In this document: in pieces, positions 1-7,630 of the stretch
Layout: each line of letters begins with the position of its first letter
Numbering within the stretch: the first letter of the stretch is position 1
NCBI RefSeq assembly: GCF_013487865.1
Contig: NZ_CP047409.1
Span: 1,178,001-1,242,000 of the forward strand
DNA: 64,000 nucleotides
Direction of reading: 5' to 3'
From: Lactobacillus johnsonii
Lineage (GTDB): Bacteria; Bacillota; Bacilli; Lactobacillales; Lactobacillaceae
Translations under genes and position numbers: made by a program
Notes under the pieces: model-generated
What the model saw: the letters and a program-made list of their open reading frames with translations, nothing else
What the model was told of the DNA's origin: nothing
Database searches by the model: none

Positions 1-1112
1 ATGCTTTTGGGCGTTTCTCGGGTTATGAACTAGGTATTTTTACTTGGTTTTTAGGATGTACAACTCTTTCTGCTGAAGTAGTTGCTTTATTAACCATTCT
101 AAAGAGTTTTCTACCTATTTTTAAAAACAATGCAGTCTACATTAGTGGAGTTATCTTCTTAATTTTACTGTTTTCAATTATTAATTTCTTTGGTAGATCT
201 TGGGTAAAAATTGTTAATAATATTTCAGCTGCAGCTAAGATTATTACATTACTTGTCTTCATTATTGTGGGAGCCTTCTTTATTAAGAAAGCTCACTTTA
301 CTCCAGTAATTCCACATGCAGCTTTAACAGGTGTTGGACCATTCTTTAAGCATTTTGGGGATGCCTTCACACCAATTTTTTACTTATTTACTGGCTTTTC
401 TTTTATTCCAATTGCTGCAAAGCAAATGAATAATCCAGAAAAGAATATTCCACGCGTTTTAATTGCAGTAATGACTAGTGTTACAATTCTTGATTGCTTG
501 ATGCTTTTAGTTGCAATTGGTTTAAGTGGACAAAAACTAGGAAGTTATTCTAATCCATTAGCTAGTGCTTTAAAGACTGGTGTTGGCCAATGGGGATTTG
601 CTTTTATGATTGTCGGAATGTTAATTTCAATCTTTGGTGTTGCCTTTAGTGCTTCATTTAACACCCCTTCCCTAATTGCATCCCTTGCTACTGAACATGG
701 GATGCTTCCTAAATGGATTGGTAAGAAAAATAAACATGATGCTCCTTGGGTAGGTATTATTTTTACCGCTGTTCTTTCAGGTGCATTAGCTACTCAAAGT
801 TATCTATTCCTTGTTTCATGTACAGTTTTAGCATCCTTTGTTCAATATGTACCATCAATTTTAGCAGTTATTAAATTTAAGCACAGTAATGAATATCCAA
901 CACATGGTTTTTCACTACCCGGGAAATACACTATTCCAATTATTGCTTTAATTATTTCTTGTTATATGGTTACTAACTTTACACCTAAGACCCTACTCTT
1001 AGGTGCTGTAGTTGCAGTAATTGCGGCCGCTTGCTATTTCTTTATTGATAAGGATGAAAAGTTAGAAAAAGAACATGAGGATTTTCTAGCTAAATTAAGA
1101 CGTAAAAACTAA
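1..1112 (+). CDS. APC-family amino acid permease, 5' end missing
   Basis: This reading frame is already open at base 3 of the window, so the gene starts upstream and only its last 370 or so residues are present. The visible part has about nine hydrophobic membrane segments and the glycine/proline-rich pattern of the amino acid-polyamine-organocation (APC) superfamily, including the stretch PIFYLFTGFSFIPIAAKQMN typical of segment 6 and a charged cytoplasmic tail (KDEKLEKEHEDF). By family it would exchange or import an amino acid across the cell membrane; the substrate cannot be told from the sequence. A GTG inside the frame at 267 is not the start, because coding similarity continues upstream of it. 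A strong terminator follows the stop codon immediately. Confidence 0.85.
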   Translation, partial: AFGRFSGYELGIFTWFLGCTTLSAEVVALLTILKSFLPIFKNNAVYISGVIFLILLFSIINFFGRSWVKIVNNISAAAKIITLLVFIIVGAFFIKKAHFTPVIPHAALTGVGPFFKHFGDAFTPIFYLFTGFSFIPIAAKQMNNPEKNIPRVLIAVMTSVTILDCLMLLVAIGLSGQKLGSYSNPLASALKTGVGQWGFAFMIVGMLISIFGVAFSASFNTPSLIASLATEHGMLPKWIGKKNKHDAPWVGIIFTAVLSGALATQSYLFLVSCTVLASFVQYVPSILAVIKFKHSNEYPTHGFSLPGKYTIPIIALIISCYMVTNFTPKTLLLGAVVAVIAAACYFFIDKDEKLEKEHEDFLAKLRRKN

Positions 1113-1150
1113 AAAAGCAAGCTGCTTATAAGATGCAGCTTGCTTTTTTT
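1111..1150 (+). terminator. Rho-independent terminator of the permease gene
   Basis: The inverted repeat AAGCAAGCTGC / GCAGCTTGCTT with a 9-base loop is followed by a run of T. It overlaps the permease stop codon. Confidence 0.85.
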
Positions 1151-1207
1151 AGTTAAAGTTATAGGGTATAATTCACTTATCTTAATTCAAAGGAGCTAAA
1201 GATAAAT

Positions 1208-1336
1208 ATGGGTTTAACTTTTGAAAAAAATAATCAATTAGAAAAAATGCTTGATAAATTTGCTATCTTGCCAGATGATCCTAAAAAGAAAAAAGCTCAA
1301 AATAGCAAAGATAAGGAAAAAAATAAAGAGAAATAA
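1208..1336 (+). CDS. Small conserved highly charged protein (42 aa)
   Basis: This 42-codon gene has a good ribosome site (AAAGGAG at 1189-1195) 12 bases before ATG and its own terminator. The product starts MGLTFEKNNQLEKMLDKFA and ends in a lysine-rich tail (PDDPKKKKAQNSKDKEKNKEK). It has no membrane segment or signal. I recall a family of short proteins of this type in lactobacilli and streptococci (SPJ_0845-type), with the same hydrophobic-then-basic layout. That assignment is from memory and the function is unknown. It lies between two terminators, so it is probably a single-gene transcript. Confidence 0.65.
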   Translation: MGLTFEKNNQLEKMLDKFAILPDDPKKKKAQNSKDKEKNKEK

Positions 1337-1339
1337 AAT

Positions 1340-1372
1340 AAGAGGTTGAAACGATTGGTTTCAACCTCTTTT
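1340..1372. terminator. Bidirectional terminator between converging genes
   Basis: The inverted repeat AAGAGGTTGAAAC / GTTTCAACCTCTT has T runs on the + side and A runs on the other side. It can end the small + gene and the minus-strand surface protein gene. Confidence 0.8.
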
Positions 1373-1380
1373 ATTATCTA

Positions 1381-2232
1381 TTAATTTCTCTTTTTTAATT
1401 TTTTACTCCAAATCACTGCACCACTTACAGCTGCAATTAATGCACCGCAAATTATTACAAATGGATTAGTAGCCTTAGCCACAGTTTCTGGTAAGCGAGT
1501 AGCAACAGAAATTGGATTTGAACTCTTATTCTTATCCTTTGAGTTACTTACAACACTAACATTTTTTTCAGTAACAGTAGTTGATCCTAGATCCTTTATA
1601 ACTACATCTTCGTTAGCTTTAGAACTGGATTTTGCTGCTTGGTCTTTATCAGTTTTCTCAACAGTAGTTGACTTTTCAGTATCGTTATCAGCGTCTTTTG
1701 CAGAAGTCTTAGCTTCACTTTCTACTTGTGAGCTCTTAGCAGTTGACTTTGATGTTCCTGCAGCTGAAGAGTTTTTATCTGAAGAAGTAGTAGTTGTATT
1801 TTCACTACTTTGACTAGCTGCACTATCTTTAACTGTTACGTAAACTGCTAATCGTGATCTAGATCCATCTGGGAAAGTAACATAGACTGTTCCGTAACTA
1901 GTTCCGGCCTTATTAACTTCAGGCTTATTATCCCAAGCAGCTACTGTTCCAGCTGGAACCTGACTCCAATTAGAAATTCCACTTGTTGCATCGGGTAAAA
2001 CACCCTTAGTAGTAGTTAAAGCTTGTACAGTTAATGGGTTAGTATAAGCTTGTAAATTCTTATGTTCTTCAAGTTGAGTTTGATAAGTCTTGGCTTGATC
2101 AGTAGTTGCGGTGCTACTATCAGCACTTGTAGTACTTGCTGCAAAAGCAGTTCCACCTACACTCAAAGATGCTAACATTGCAGCTGCACCTAAACTTGTA
2201 ATGATATTTTTCTTCTTAACTTTTCTCATCAT
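1381..2232 (-). CDS. Cell-wall-anchored Rib-domain surface protein
   Basis: The 283-residue product has a signal peptide (MMRKVKKKNIITSLGAAAML.. ending near AFA at residue 31). One Rib/alpha-type domain follows at about residues 63-133 (PLTVQA...LPDATSGISNW...YVTFPDGSRSR...VYVTVKD), then a Ser/Thr/Lys-rich stalk of about 110 residues. The end is a sorting signal: RLPETV, a hydrophobic stretch (FVIICGALIAAVSGAVIW) and a basic tail. The sorting motif is LPETV rather than LPxTG, which is unusual for sortase A. By family such proteins are displayed on the cell wall; Rib domains act as rigid spacers or adhesive modules. The start is set by GAGGAG a few bases before ATG. Confidence 0.8.
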   Translation of the reverse strand: MMRKVKKKNIITSLGAAAMLASLSVGGTAFAASTTSADSSTATTDQAKTYQTQLEEHKNLQAYTNPLTVQALTTTKGVLPDATSGISNWSQVPAGTVAAWDNKPEVNKAGTSYGTVYVTFPDGSRSRLAVYVTVKDSAASQSSENTTTTSSDKNSSAAGTSKSTAKSSQVESEAKTSAKDADNDTEKSTTVEKTDKDQAAKSSSKANEDVVIKDLGSTTVTEKNVSVVSNSKDKNKSSNPISVATRLPETVAKATNPFVIICGALIAAVSGAVIWSKKLKKRN

Positions 2233-2289
2233 AATTCACGCTCCTCAGCAAGGTAAGCTATACTTAAGCTTGCTGTTTTATTTACTTTT

Positions 2290-2320
2290 ATTATACCGTA
2301 GTTTTACAAAAATGTTACAA
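2290..2320 (-). promoter_or_regulatory. Probable promoter of the Rib surface protein gene
   Basis: On the minus strand a perfect TATAAT (complement of 2290-2295) lies 19 bases from TTGTAA (complement of 2315-2320), about 60 bases before the ribosome site. The spacing is long, so confidence is moderate. Confidence 0.45.
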
Positions 2321-2367
2321 ATTAAGATATTTTTTACATTCTTTGTAATATTTTAAGAAATACGCGT

Positions 2368-2381
2368 TATTAGCGCTTTCA
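2368..2381 (-). promoter_or_regulatory. Candidate cre site (CcpA)
   Basis: TGAAAGCGCTAATA on the minus strand matches the catabolite-responsive consensus TGWAARCGYTWNCW except at one position. It lies about 70 bases upstream of the proposed -10 of the surface protein gene. Catabolite control by CcpA is an inference from the motif only. Confidence 0.4.
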
Positions 2382-2453
2382 CATTATTTATATCATAGGC
2401 ATTTTGAAAACAAAAAACATATGCTTAAAAACTTAATTATGATGAATAGGTTA

Positions 2454-2834
2454 TTAGCTGGCTAAATAAGTCAAAGCAACCTGTAATTGAGTCAGATCAT
2501 TAAGTGTAGCTGGGATATCGCCTTGATCTACCACTTGGTAAATTTCTAAAGTCTCTTCATCAAATTCAAAACCAGCTCCAATTACAATATCCATTGCTTC
2601 TTCAAGTAAATCCATATTTTCTTGACCGGGATCAAGCTTAAATAAAGTTCCCCCATCATCAGTAATGCGGTAGTAATCATCTTCTTTTTCAATCCAGCAA
2701 TATACTAAGTCCCCATATGCACCAATTAGAGGGGTGGCTACCTCAATGTCCGAGCCAGCTTTTATAAAATGAATATTTTCTTTTAACCAATTCATAGCAT
2801 TTTGCTCAATTAGCTCTATTTCAGAATTTTTCAT
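2454..2834 (-). CDS. Small acidic DUF1828-like protein
   Basis: The product has 126 residues, no signal and no membrane segment, and is acidic (ITDDGGTLFKL, LEEAMDIVIGAGFEFDEETLEIYQV). The pattern resembles the DUF1828 family, where the short DDG-containing strand is typical; this is recognised by eye. I place the start at the ATG at 2834, because AAGGAG lies six bases before it; an ATG further upstream at 2858 lies ahead of this ribosome site. The neighbour at 2923-3324 has a related layout (a DI/T-hydrophobic repeat, YRVSTNVVDGLDD), so the pair may be distant paralogues. No function is known to me. Confidence 0.65.
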   Translation of the reverse strand: MKNSEIELIEQNAMNWLKENIHFIKAGSDIEVATPLIGAYGDLVYCWIEKEDDYYRITDDGGTLFKLDPGQENMDLLEEAMDIVIGAGFEFDEETLEIYQVVDQGDIPATLNDLTQLQVALTYLAS

Positions 2835-2876
2835 AGTTCTCTCCTTGTTTTTATTCAAATTATAACTTAATTAGGC

Positions 2877-2908
2877 AAAAAAAAAGAAGCTTCTGCTTTC
2901 GGCTTCTT
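2877..2908 (-). terminator. Rho-independent terminator of the 2923-3324 gene
   Basis: AAGAAGC / GCTTCTT with an 11-base loop. On the minus strand it is followed by an unbroken T run. Confidence 0.75.
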
Positions 2909-2922
2909 CTCTTGTAATTAAA

Positions 2923-3324
2923 TTATCTATGAATTTGAGCAAATTCAACTACGCGATTTAATAATTGAGTAAAGTTGTTTACTTCATTTCTAAGGTCACG
3001 AGCGTTGATATAGTCACGTGTTAGTTCTCCGCGGTCATCTAATAGTACACCAAATTCACTAGCTAAACGTGCCACATCACTGGCAATGCTTGCGAAACTA
3101 CCGATATTATTATCAATCATTTGTGCGGTAAATACGCGATCATTCAAGGCATAAGTTCCGTTAGGATAAACAACTAAATAAAAGTGAATAGTATCGTCCA
3201 GGCCATCAACTACATTAGTTGAAACACGATATTCATTATCATCAACCGGTTCAATTGAAAATGACGAACTGATGCCATTATCTTCTCTAAAAGATTTCAT
3301 TAAAACGTCTTCAAGATCATACAT
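2923..3324 (-). CDS. Hypothetical acidic protein, possibly DUF1828-related
   Basis: The product has 133 residues, is soluble and acidic, and starts MYDLEDVLMKSFREDNG. GGAGG lies nine bases before the ATG and a terminator follows the stop, so it looks like an expressed single-gene unit. Its first half (YRVSTNVVDGLDDTIHFYLVVYPNGTYALND) has the same strand-turn-strand layout as the neighbouring 126-residue protein, but the similarity is weak. The second half is helical (LRNEVNNFTQLLNRVVEFAQIHR). I do not recognise a function. DUF1828 proteins are often found in phage or mobile contexts, but nothing else here points that way. Confidence 0.6.
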   Translation of the reverse strand: MYDLEDVLMKSFREDNGISSSFSIEPVDDNEYRVSTNVVDGLDDTIHFYLVVYPNGTYALNDRVFTAQMIDNNIGSFASIASDVARLASEFGVLLDDRGELTRDYINARDLRNEVNNFTQLLNRVVEFAQIHR

Positions 3325-3543
3325 AGAAACTGACCTCCAACATCTTTATCTAAAAATAAATTTAACAAATTAATTCACTACATATCTATTATATCTTTTC
3401 TAGGAAAAATATGTTCTTTGAGCTCCCAAACTTGAAAAATAATATATTATTTTTCAAATACCTTCTTATCAACGCTTAATTTTACTGTTTTATATTAATA
3501 ATTTTGGTTATAATAAAAGAAGTTTTAAATGGAGGAAATTAAT

Positions 3544-4188
3544 TTGAAAAAGTTAATCGTTGGTGCTTTAAGTTGTAGTCTTTTATTACTTGCGGGTTGT
3601 CGTAACAATTTGGTTGAGCCAAAACATAAATCTTCTGCAGCAGACTATGCCATTATTCAGTCTTCTCATAAGCAATCTCATAAAAAAGTTGAAAAAGAGA
3701 AACCTAAAAATAAAGAAGATAAAAAGGAAAAAGCAGATAAAACTGATCAGAAAAAAGCTGAAGACACTAAGATGGATGATCAACTAGATAGTCTCCAAAA
3801 TAAAGAAGAGCAATCTAGTTCTGAAAGCCAAAGTTCTAGTTCATCAAGTACTCCTACACCTATTCAACGTAGTGAACATAAGACAAGCAGTAGCCTACCA
3901 AAATCTAACTTTGGTACTTCTTTCTATACTATTCCACGCCGTAATTATAGTTATTATAATCCTCAACCTAACTATTACTTTGATAACAGCTGGACTACTA
4001 ACAGTAATGCAAATGCAACTACTCAAAGTTCTGCTACAAGTAGTTCAAACTCTGAAAATGCACACACTTCATCATCTTCTACTGCTTCATCTGAATCTTC
4101 TTCAAGTTCAAGCAAGGAAAGTGAAACGCCAGCTAGTCAAAATAATGAATCTGAATCAACTAGCTCAACTGAAAATACTCAAGACTAA
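3544..4188 (+). CDS. Serine-rich lipoprotein
   Basis: The product has 214 residues. The lipobox LLAGC follows a short hydrophobic signal (MKKLIVGALSCSLLLLAGC), so the Cys near residue 19 should be lipidated and the protein held at the outer face of the membrane. The rest is low complexity: a Lys/Glu/Asp-rich region, serine-rich segments and a Tyr/Asn-rich patch (NYSYYNPQPNYYFD). I choose the TTG at 3544 as start: an ATG at 3529 in the same frame overlaps the GGAGG ribosome site at 3531-3535, which is correctly spaced for the TTG. Function unknown. Confidence 0.65.
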   Translation: MKKLIVGALSCSLLLLAGCRNNLVEPKHKSSAADYAIIQSSHKQSHKKVEKEKPKNKEDKKEKADKTDQKKAEDTKMDDQLDSLQNKEEQSSSESQSSSSSSTPTPIQRSEHKTSSSLPKSNFGTSFYTIPRRNYSYYNPQPNYYFDNSWTTNSNANATTQSSATSSSNSENAHTSSSSTASSESSSSSSKESETPASQNNESESTSSTENTQD

Positions 4189-4190
4189 TA

Positions 4191-4218
4191 AAAAGACATT
4201 CGATCGAATGTCTTTTTT
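4191..4218. terminator. Bidirectional terminator
   Basis: The near-perfect palindrome AAAAGACATTCGA / TCGAATGTCTTTT separates the converging lipoprotein and Nudix genes. Confidence 0.8.
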
Positions 4219-4658
4219 TAATAAGTTTGATCTCTATCTCCATCTAAAATATGTTCACTTAACTTTTCATCGAAAAAGATTGGTAAGTCATGGTCAAAAT
4301 TATATGCTAATTTTGCTTTTTCTATTTCTTCCCTTGTCATCCAAGTTAAATCTCCTTCATCAGAAGCCTTTAATGTACCAGTAAACTTAGTAGCTACGTA
4401 GAAAAATACAAGATAGCGATCATCATTATGATCAAAAAATTGCTTTACTCCAACTAAACGCGGATTCTCAATTTCTAATCCCGTCTCTTCTTTTATTTCT
4501 CTAACCACTGAATCATAAAAAGCTTCATGAGATTCGACGTGGCCACCCGGAAAAGTTAAACCAGGCCAAACTGGATCAGTCCTATTTAGAACTAAAATTT
4601 TATCTTTATCTTTTATCATACACATATTAGTTAAAGTTATAGCTTCTGTTCTTTTCAT
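4218..4658 (-). CDS. Nudix hydrolase (MutT/NUDIX family)
   Basis: The product has 146 residues. The Nudix box G-x5-E-x7-RE-x2-EE-x-G is complete in GGHVESHEAFYDSVVREI..KEETGLEI, at about residues 38-63. These residues bind Mg2+ and catalyse cleavage of a nucleoside-diphosphate-linked substrate. The protein starts with a typical MutT-like strand (ITLTNMCMIKDKDKILVLNR). An 8-oxo-dGTP pyrophosphatase role is common for such proteins but the substrate cannot be fixed from sequence. The start is supported by GGAGAAG just upstream of the ATG. Its stop codon lies in the shared terminator. Confidence 0.88.
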   Translation of the reverse strand: MKRTEAITLTNMCMIKDKDKILVLNRTDPVWPGLTFPGGHVESHEAFYDSVVREIKEETGLEIENPRLVGVKQFFDHNDDRYLVFFYVATKFTGTLKASDEGDLTWMTREEIEKAKLAYNFDHDLPIFFDEKLSEHILDGDRDQTY

Positions 4659-4809
4659 TTCTTCTCCATTTTACATAATTTTAATTATATTATTTCTATA
4701 ATTTATTATTGTTTAAGTTTTATTTTACTGCTGTTAATTAATTTCTCTAAGTAAATTTTATTAGTATAATTAAATTAAATAGACTAAAATTTTTCAAAGG
4801 AATTTAGAT

Positions 4810-5652
4810 ATGACACTACAAATCAATACCAGAGTAGACTCAATTACCTGGCCTCTTAATCAAAATTTGACCAATCAAGAAATAATCTCTCAATTGGAAC
4901 TTACAGTTACAGAAAATGGCCATCTTATTTCAAATGATAATCTTAGTATAAATAAAAAGGCTGTTAATCGGTCTGAAGCAGGAGTATATCCAGTAATTAT
5001 CACTGCAATTGGTACTAATAATGAATATGCGACCAAGAAAATTCAAGCCTGGGTAACGGATAAAAACAATGTAGTTGATTCTTCCCCTACTCCTCAACCA
5101 GCTCCCACAAAACCAGCACAATATACTTCTTCTAATAAACCTGCTAGTCCTAAAAAGAAAGGCAAGAAAAAGATAGTATATATTGTTCTTGGAGTGCTTG
5201 TTTTATTAATTGCCATCATTTTTGGTATTTCAGCTTGTCAAGCTCATAATGATACAGTTCAAAATGAGCAAGCTCAAAGTAATGCCCTCAATAATACTAA
5301 CAGTAAATTAGATAATCTATCTGAACAAAACAAGCAATTAATGCAACAAAATAAAGAACTACAAAGTGCTATCAATACCTATAAGCAGGATCAAAATAAA
5401 GAGGAATTACAAAACCAATTAAACCAAATCAAAACTGAAAATGAACAATTGAAAAATAATGCGGCTAATAATCAAGCCTTACAAAATCAAATTGATCAAC
5501 TGGGCTCTACTATCGACCAAATCAAACAAAATCCAAATCAGGCCGATTCATTATTAGATCAAATGAAAAATAATCAAAATGAATTTATGCAGAACTTAAA
5601 TGCGACTTTTCAAAAACTAGTTAGCGATTTCCAGCAACTAATTGGACAATAA
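4810..5652 (+). CDS. Membrane protein with cytoplasmic N-domain and extracellular coiled coil
   Basis: The product has 280 residues. Residues 1-85 form a beta-rich region that resembles an Ig-like or DUF5011-like fold (ITWPLNQNLTNQEIISQLEL...VYPVIITAIGTNNEYATKKI) but no signal peptide precedes it. A Pro/Ser linker leads to a basic cluster (SPKKKGKKK), a single membrane segment (IVYIVLGVLVLLIAIIFGIS, about 119-138) and a Gln/Asn-rich coiled coil (ENEQLKNN type heptads) to the end. By the positive-inside rule the N-domain would be cytoplasmic and the coiled coil outside, which is odd for a fold usually seen on the outside. AAAGGAA precedes the ATG. Function unknown. Confidence 0.6.
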   Translation: MTLQINTRVDSITWPLNQNLTNQEIISQLELTVTENGHLISNDNLSINKKAVNRSEAGVYPVIITAIGTNNEYATKKIQAWVTDKNNVVDSSPTPQPAPTKPAQYTSSNKPASPKKKGKKKIVYIVLGVLVLLIAIIFGISACQAHNDTVQNEQAQSNALNNTNSKLDNLSEQNKQLMQQNKELQSAINTYKQDQNKEELQNQLNQIKTENEQLKNNAANNQALQNQIDQLGSTIDQIKQNPNQADSLLDQMKNNQNEFMQNLNATFQKLVSDFQQLIGQ

Positions 5653-5663
5653 TGCTACCTAAT

Positions 5664-5708
5664 AAAAAACTGGGAATTATGAAATATCCTCATAGTTCTC
5701 AGTTTTTT
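5664..5708. terminator. Bidirectional terminator
   Basis: AAAAAACTG...TTATGA / TCATAG...CAGTTTTTT forms an imperfect long hairpin with T runs on both strands, between converging genes. Confidence 0.75.
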
Positions 5709-5717
5709 AATATTTAA

Positions 5718-6497
5718 TTAGTCATCTGTATCAACATCAGCATCACTGCTTGTATCGGCACTTGAATTTGTGTCTGTACTTTCGTCAGAATGTGAATTGC
5801 TGCTTGCATTATCGCTAGATTTTTTAATGGTTTTAGACTCATAAACTTTTGCAGTTAATGATTTACCAAATTTAGAATCGTAAGGTTCGAATACATAATG
5901 GGTTGCATTAGTTTTAGCTCCATTTGCAGGATCTAATTTATATACTATAGCAAAATTACCGGTCATATTAGGTTCAACCTTCTTACGACCCTCCTTAATC
6001 TGATTTCCCCAAGGTGTTAATTCATTTTCAATGTCCGTGGTGACCAAAACAAGATCATGAGTAGCTTTGCCAACTTTCTCCATTACTTTTAAGTGGTTAC
6101 TAAAGAAAGATGTTGGATCAATGCTTTCTTTATCATTATTACTGAAAGTTCCTTGTACTAGAGCATAGTGTTCATCGCCATCAGAACTCTTAACAGTGAC
6201 GTTGGTTACATTATTGATAGCGATATATCCCTTACTATCTTGGAAATTTCCACCATAAGCTTTACCATCGTTACTGTTACTATTATTAGCTTGATTGTCA
6301 GCCGCTGTACTTAAATCTTTTTTAGAGCGTTTTGTACTCTCACTACCGCTTTCATCTGTCTTTTCGATAGACTTCTTTGACTTACTAGTAGTTGTTTGTT
6401 TGCTGCTACTATTGTTTGTTTGACTAGAGCAAGCACTTGTTCCTAATCCCAGAAGTACTAAGCCTAATGCTCCTAAAAGATATCTTTTTTTCATCAA
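5718..6497 (-). CDS. DUF5067-type lipoprotein
   Basis: The product has 259 residues. A lipoprotein signal (MMKKRYLLGALGLVLLGLGT then SAC) puts the lipidated Cys at about residue 23. A Ser/Asn/Lys-rich linker follows, then a beta-rich domain at about residues 82-220 (YGGNFQDSKGYIAINNVTNV...HYALVQGTFSNNDKE...FAIVYKLDP) matching the DUF5067 pattern of Gram-positive extracellular proteins. The tail is Ser/Asp-rich. DUF5067 proteins are surface lipoproteins of unknown role. ATG is doubled at the start (MM). Confidence 0.75.
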   Translation of the reverse strand: MMKKRYLLGALGLVLLGLGTSACSSQTNNSSSKQTTTSKSKKSIEKTDESGSESTKRSKKDLSTAADNQANNSNSNDGKAYGGNFQDSKGYIAINNVTNVTVKSSDGDEHYALVQGTFSNNDKESIDPTSFFSNHLKVMEKVGKATHDLVLVTTDIENELTPWGNQIKEGRKKVEPNMTGNFAIVYKLDPANGAKTNATHYVFEPYDSKFGKSLTAKVYESKTIKKSSDNASSNSHSDESTDTNSSADTSSDADVDTDD

Positions 6498-7105
6498 AAA
6501 ACCTCCCTATTTGAATACATCAATAATTCTAGCATTTTTAGTTAAAAAATTATACAGATTATATAACGAATTGAGTTTTCAAATTACGGATTAGCCTGTT
6601 ATGGAAGCAGGCTTTAAACCTGCTTTACGTGATGATTTTTCCTTGCACAACAAGTAGAAGCAGCTTGATTTCATAACAAGTAGAGTTAGTGTATTTAGTT
6701 ATGGGATGATAATCTGGATTATCTTTATTAAATATTTAAGTCCTATCCTCGAGAAAAAATATCAAAATAAAAACGACACTCGTTTGAGTATCGTTTTCTT
6801 TAAGACAAGCAAGGCGAGATTTGCACCCACACCTATCTGACATCTATGCGCGTCCACCTAACTATCTCCTACCTTCATAGTAGACTCGTGAGTCGCTTTT
6901 TTAGCATAGCCCCATTGTTCTTCTCTATAATAAACTACGTTCACTTGTCCTTTCATTATTGTAGCAAATCCTATTGGCCTTTAGTCAATTGATGGTGTCA
7001 CATTTTTTCTCTCTTGATATTTTTATATAAATCAACTAATATGAGCTATCAAGTCATTCAATTAATTGACGTAGGATTGTATAGATATAGTATGTTTTGA
7101 ATGAT
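6498..7105. other. Gene-free stretch between lipoprotein and CRISPR array 1
   Basis: No frame longer than about 60 codons with a ribosome site is visible. A short open stretch on the + strand near 6684-6830 encodes a hydrophobic piece (YGMIIWIIFIKYLSPI) that may be the remnant of a membrane protein, but I cannot identify it. The stretch holds one terminator (6768-6798). Its last part borders the decayed trailer end of array 1. Confidence 0.5.
6768..6798. terminator. Terminator-like hairpin
   Basis: AAAACGACACTC / GAGTATCGTTTTC with a 4-base loop has T/A runs on both sides. No intact gene ends here, so it may be left from a lost gene. Confidence 0.5.
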
Positions 7106-7561
7106 GTGGCATTTTTTATTTACTGGAGAATACGAGTTATTAATTTTGCCAACACCACTTTTCATGGGATTACCTCCACATACGTGGAGAATACTTATTT
7201 TCACCCTGTCTTAAACCTATTACTTCAGGATCATCTCCACTTACGTGGAGAACACAAGAACGTCCAACATCTGCTGATATTGATCATTGGGATCATCTCC
7301 ACATACGTGGAGAACACTTACTAGTTAAAAAAGTTAAATACAAGAAAATGGGATCATCTCCACATACGTGGAGAACACTGTGTTGGAACTTTTGGTTTAG
7401 TTAAGTCAACAGGATCATCTCCACATACGTGGAGAACACAAACAGGTAAGGAACATGGACTTCTAAAAACAGGGATCATCTCCACATACGTGGAGAACAC
7501 GTCTTCTTTGGAATAATGATACGTTTTAATGGAGGATCATCTCCACATACGTGGAGAACAC
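7106..7561 (-). CRISPR. CRISPR array 1 (type I-E), 7 clear repeats plus one decayed
   Basis: 28-base repeats begin at 7167, 7228, 7290, 7351, 7412, 7473 and 7534, giving 33- or 34-base spacers. In the crRNA sense (minus strand) the repeat is GTGTTCTCCACG..GTGGAGATGATCC. The sense follows from the position beyond cas2 and from repeat decay at the low-coordinate end. An eighth, half-erased repeat occupies 7106-7133 (only TGGAGAATAC remains) at exactly 61 bases from the next. The first repeat of the trailer end (7167) already carries AATAC/ATTACC changes. The base following each sense repeat is always T or C. Confidence 0.95.
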
Positions 7562-7630
7562 TAAAAGAATCCTATCGTAGCAACATTTTAAAAAGATGTA
7601 ATGGTCCAAATACATTACTTTTATCAAACT
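7562..7630 (-). promoter_or_regulatory. Leader of CRISPR array 1
   Basis: This is the 69-base gap between the cas2 stop and the newest repeat. On the minus strand it ends TAGGATTCTTTTA before the repeat's GT; the leaders of arrays 2 and 3 end GGATCTTTTAGT and GGGATTTTCTTAGT, so the terminal motif is shared. Confidence 0.6.

Noticed and set aside
2111-2356. + strand frame opposite the surface protein start
   Set aside because: Antisense to a real gene and its promoter, with no ribosome site and unlikely composition.
6587-6830. Transposase or membrane-protein remnant upstream of array 1
   Set aside because: Short hydrophobic frames with several stops; no family motif, so I could not support a name.
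7195-7533. Spacers of array 1 matching other parts of this window
   Set aside because: I found no convincing match by eye; a database search would be needed.
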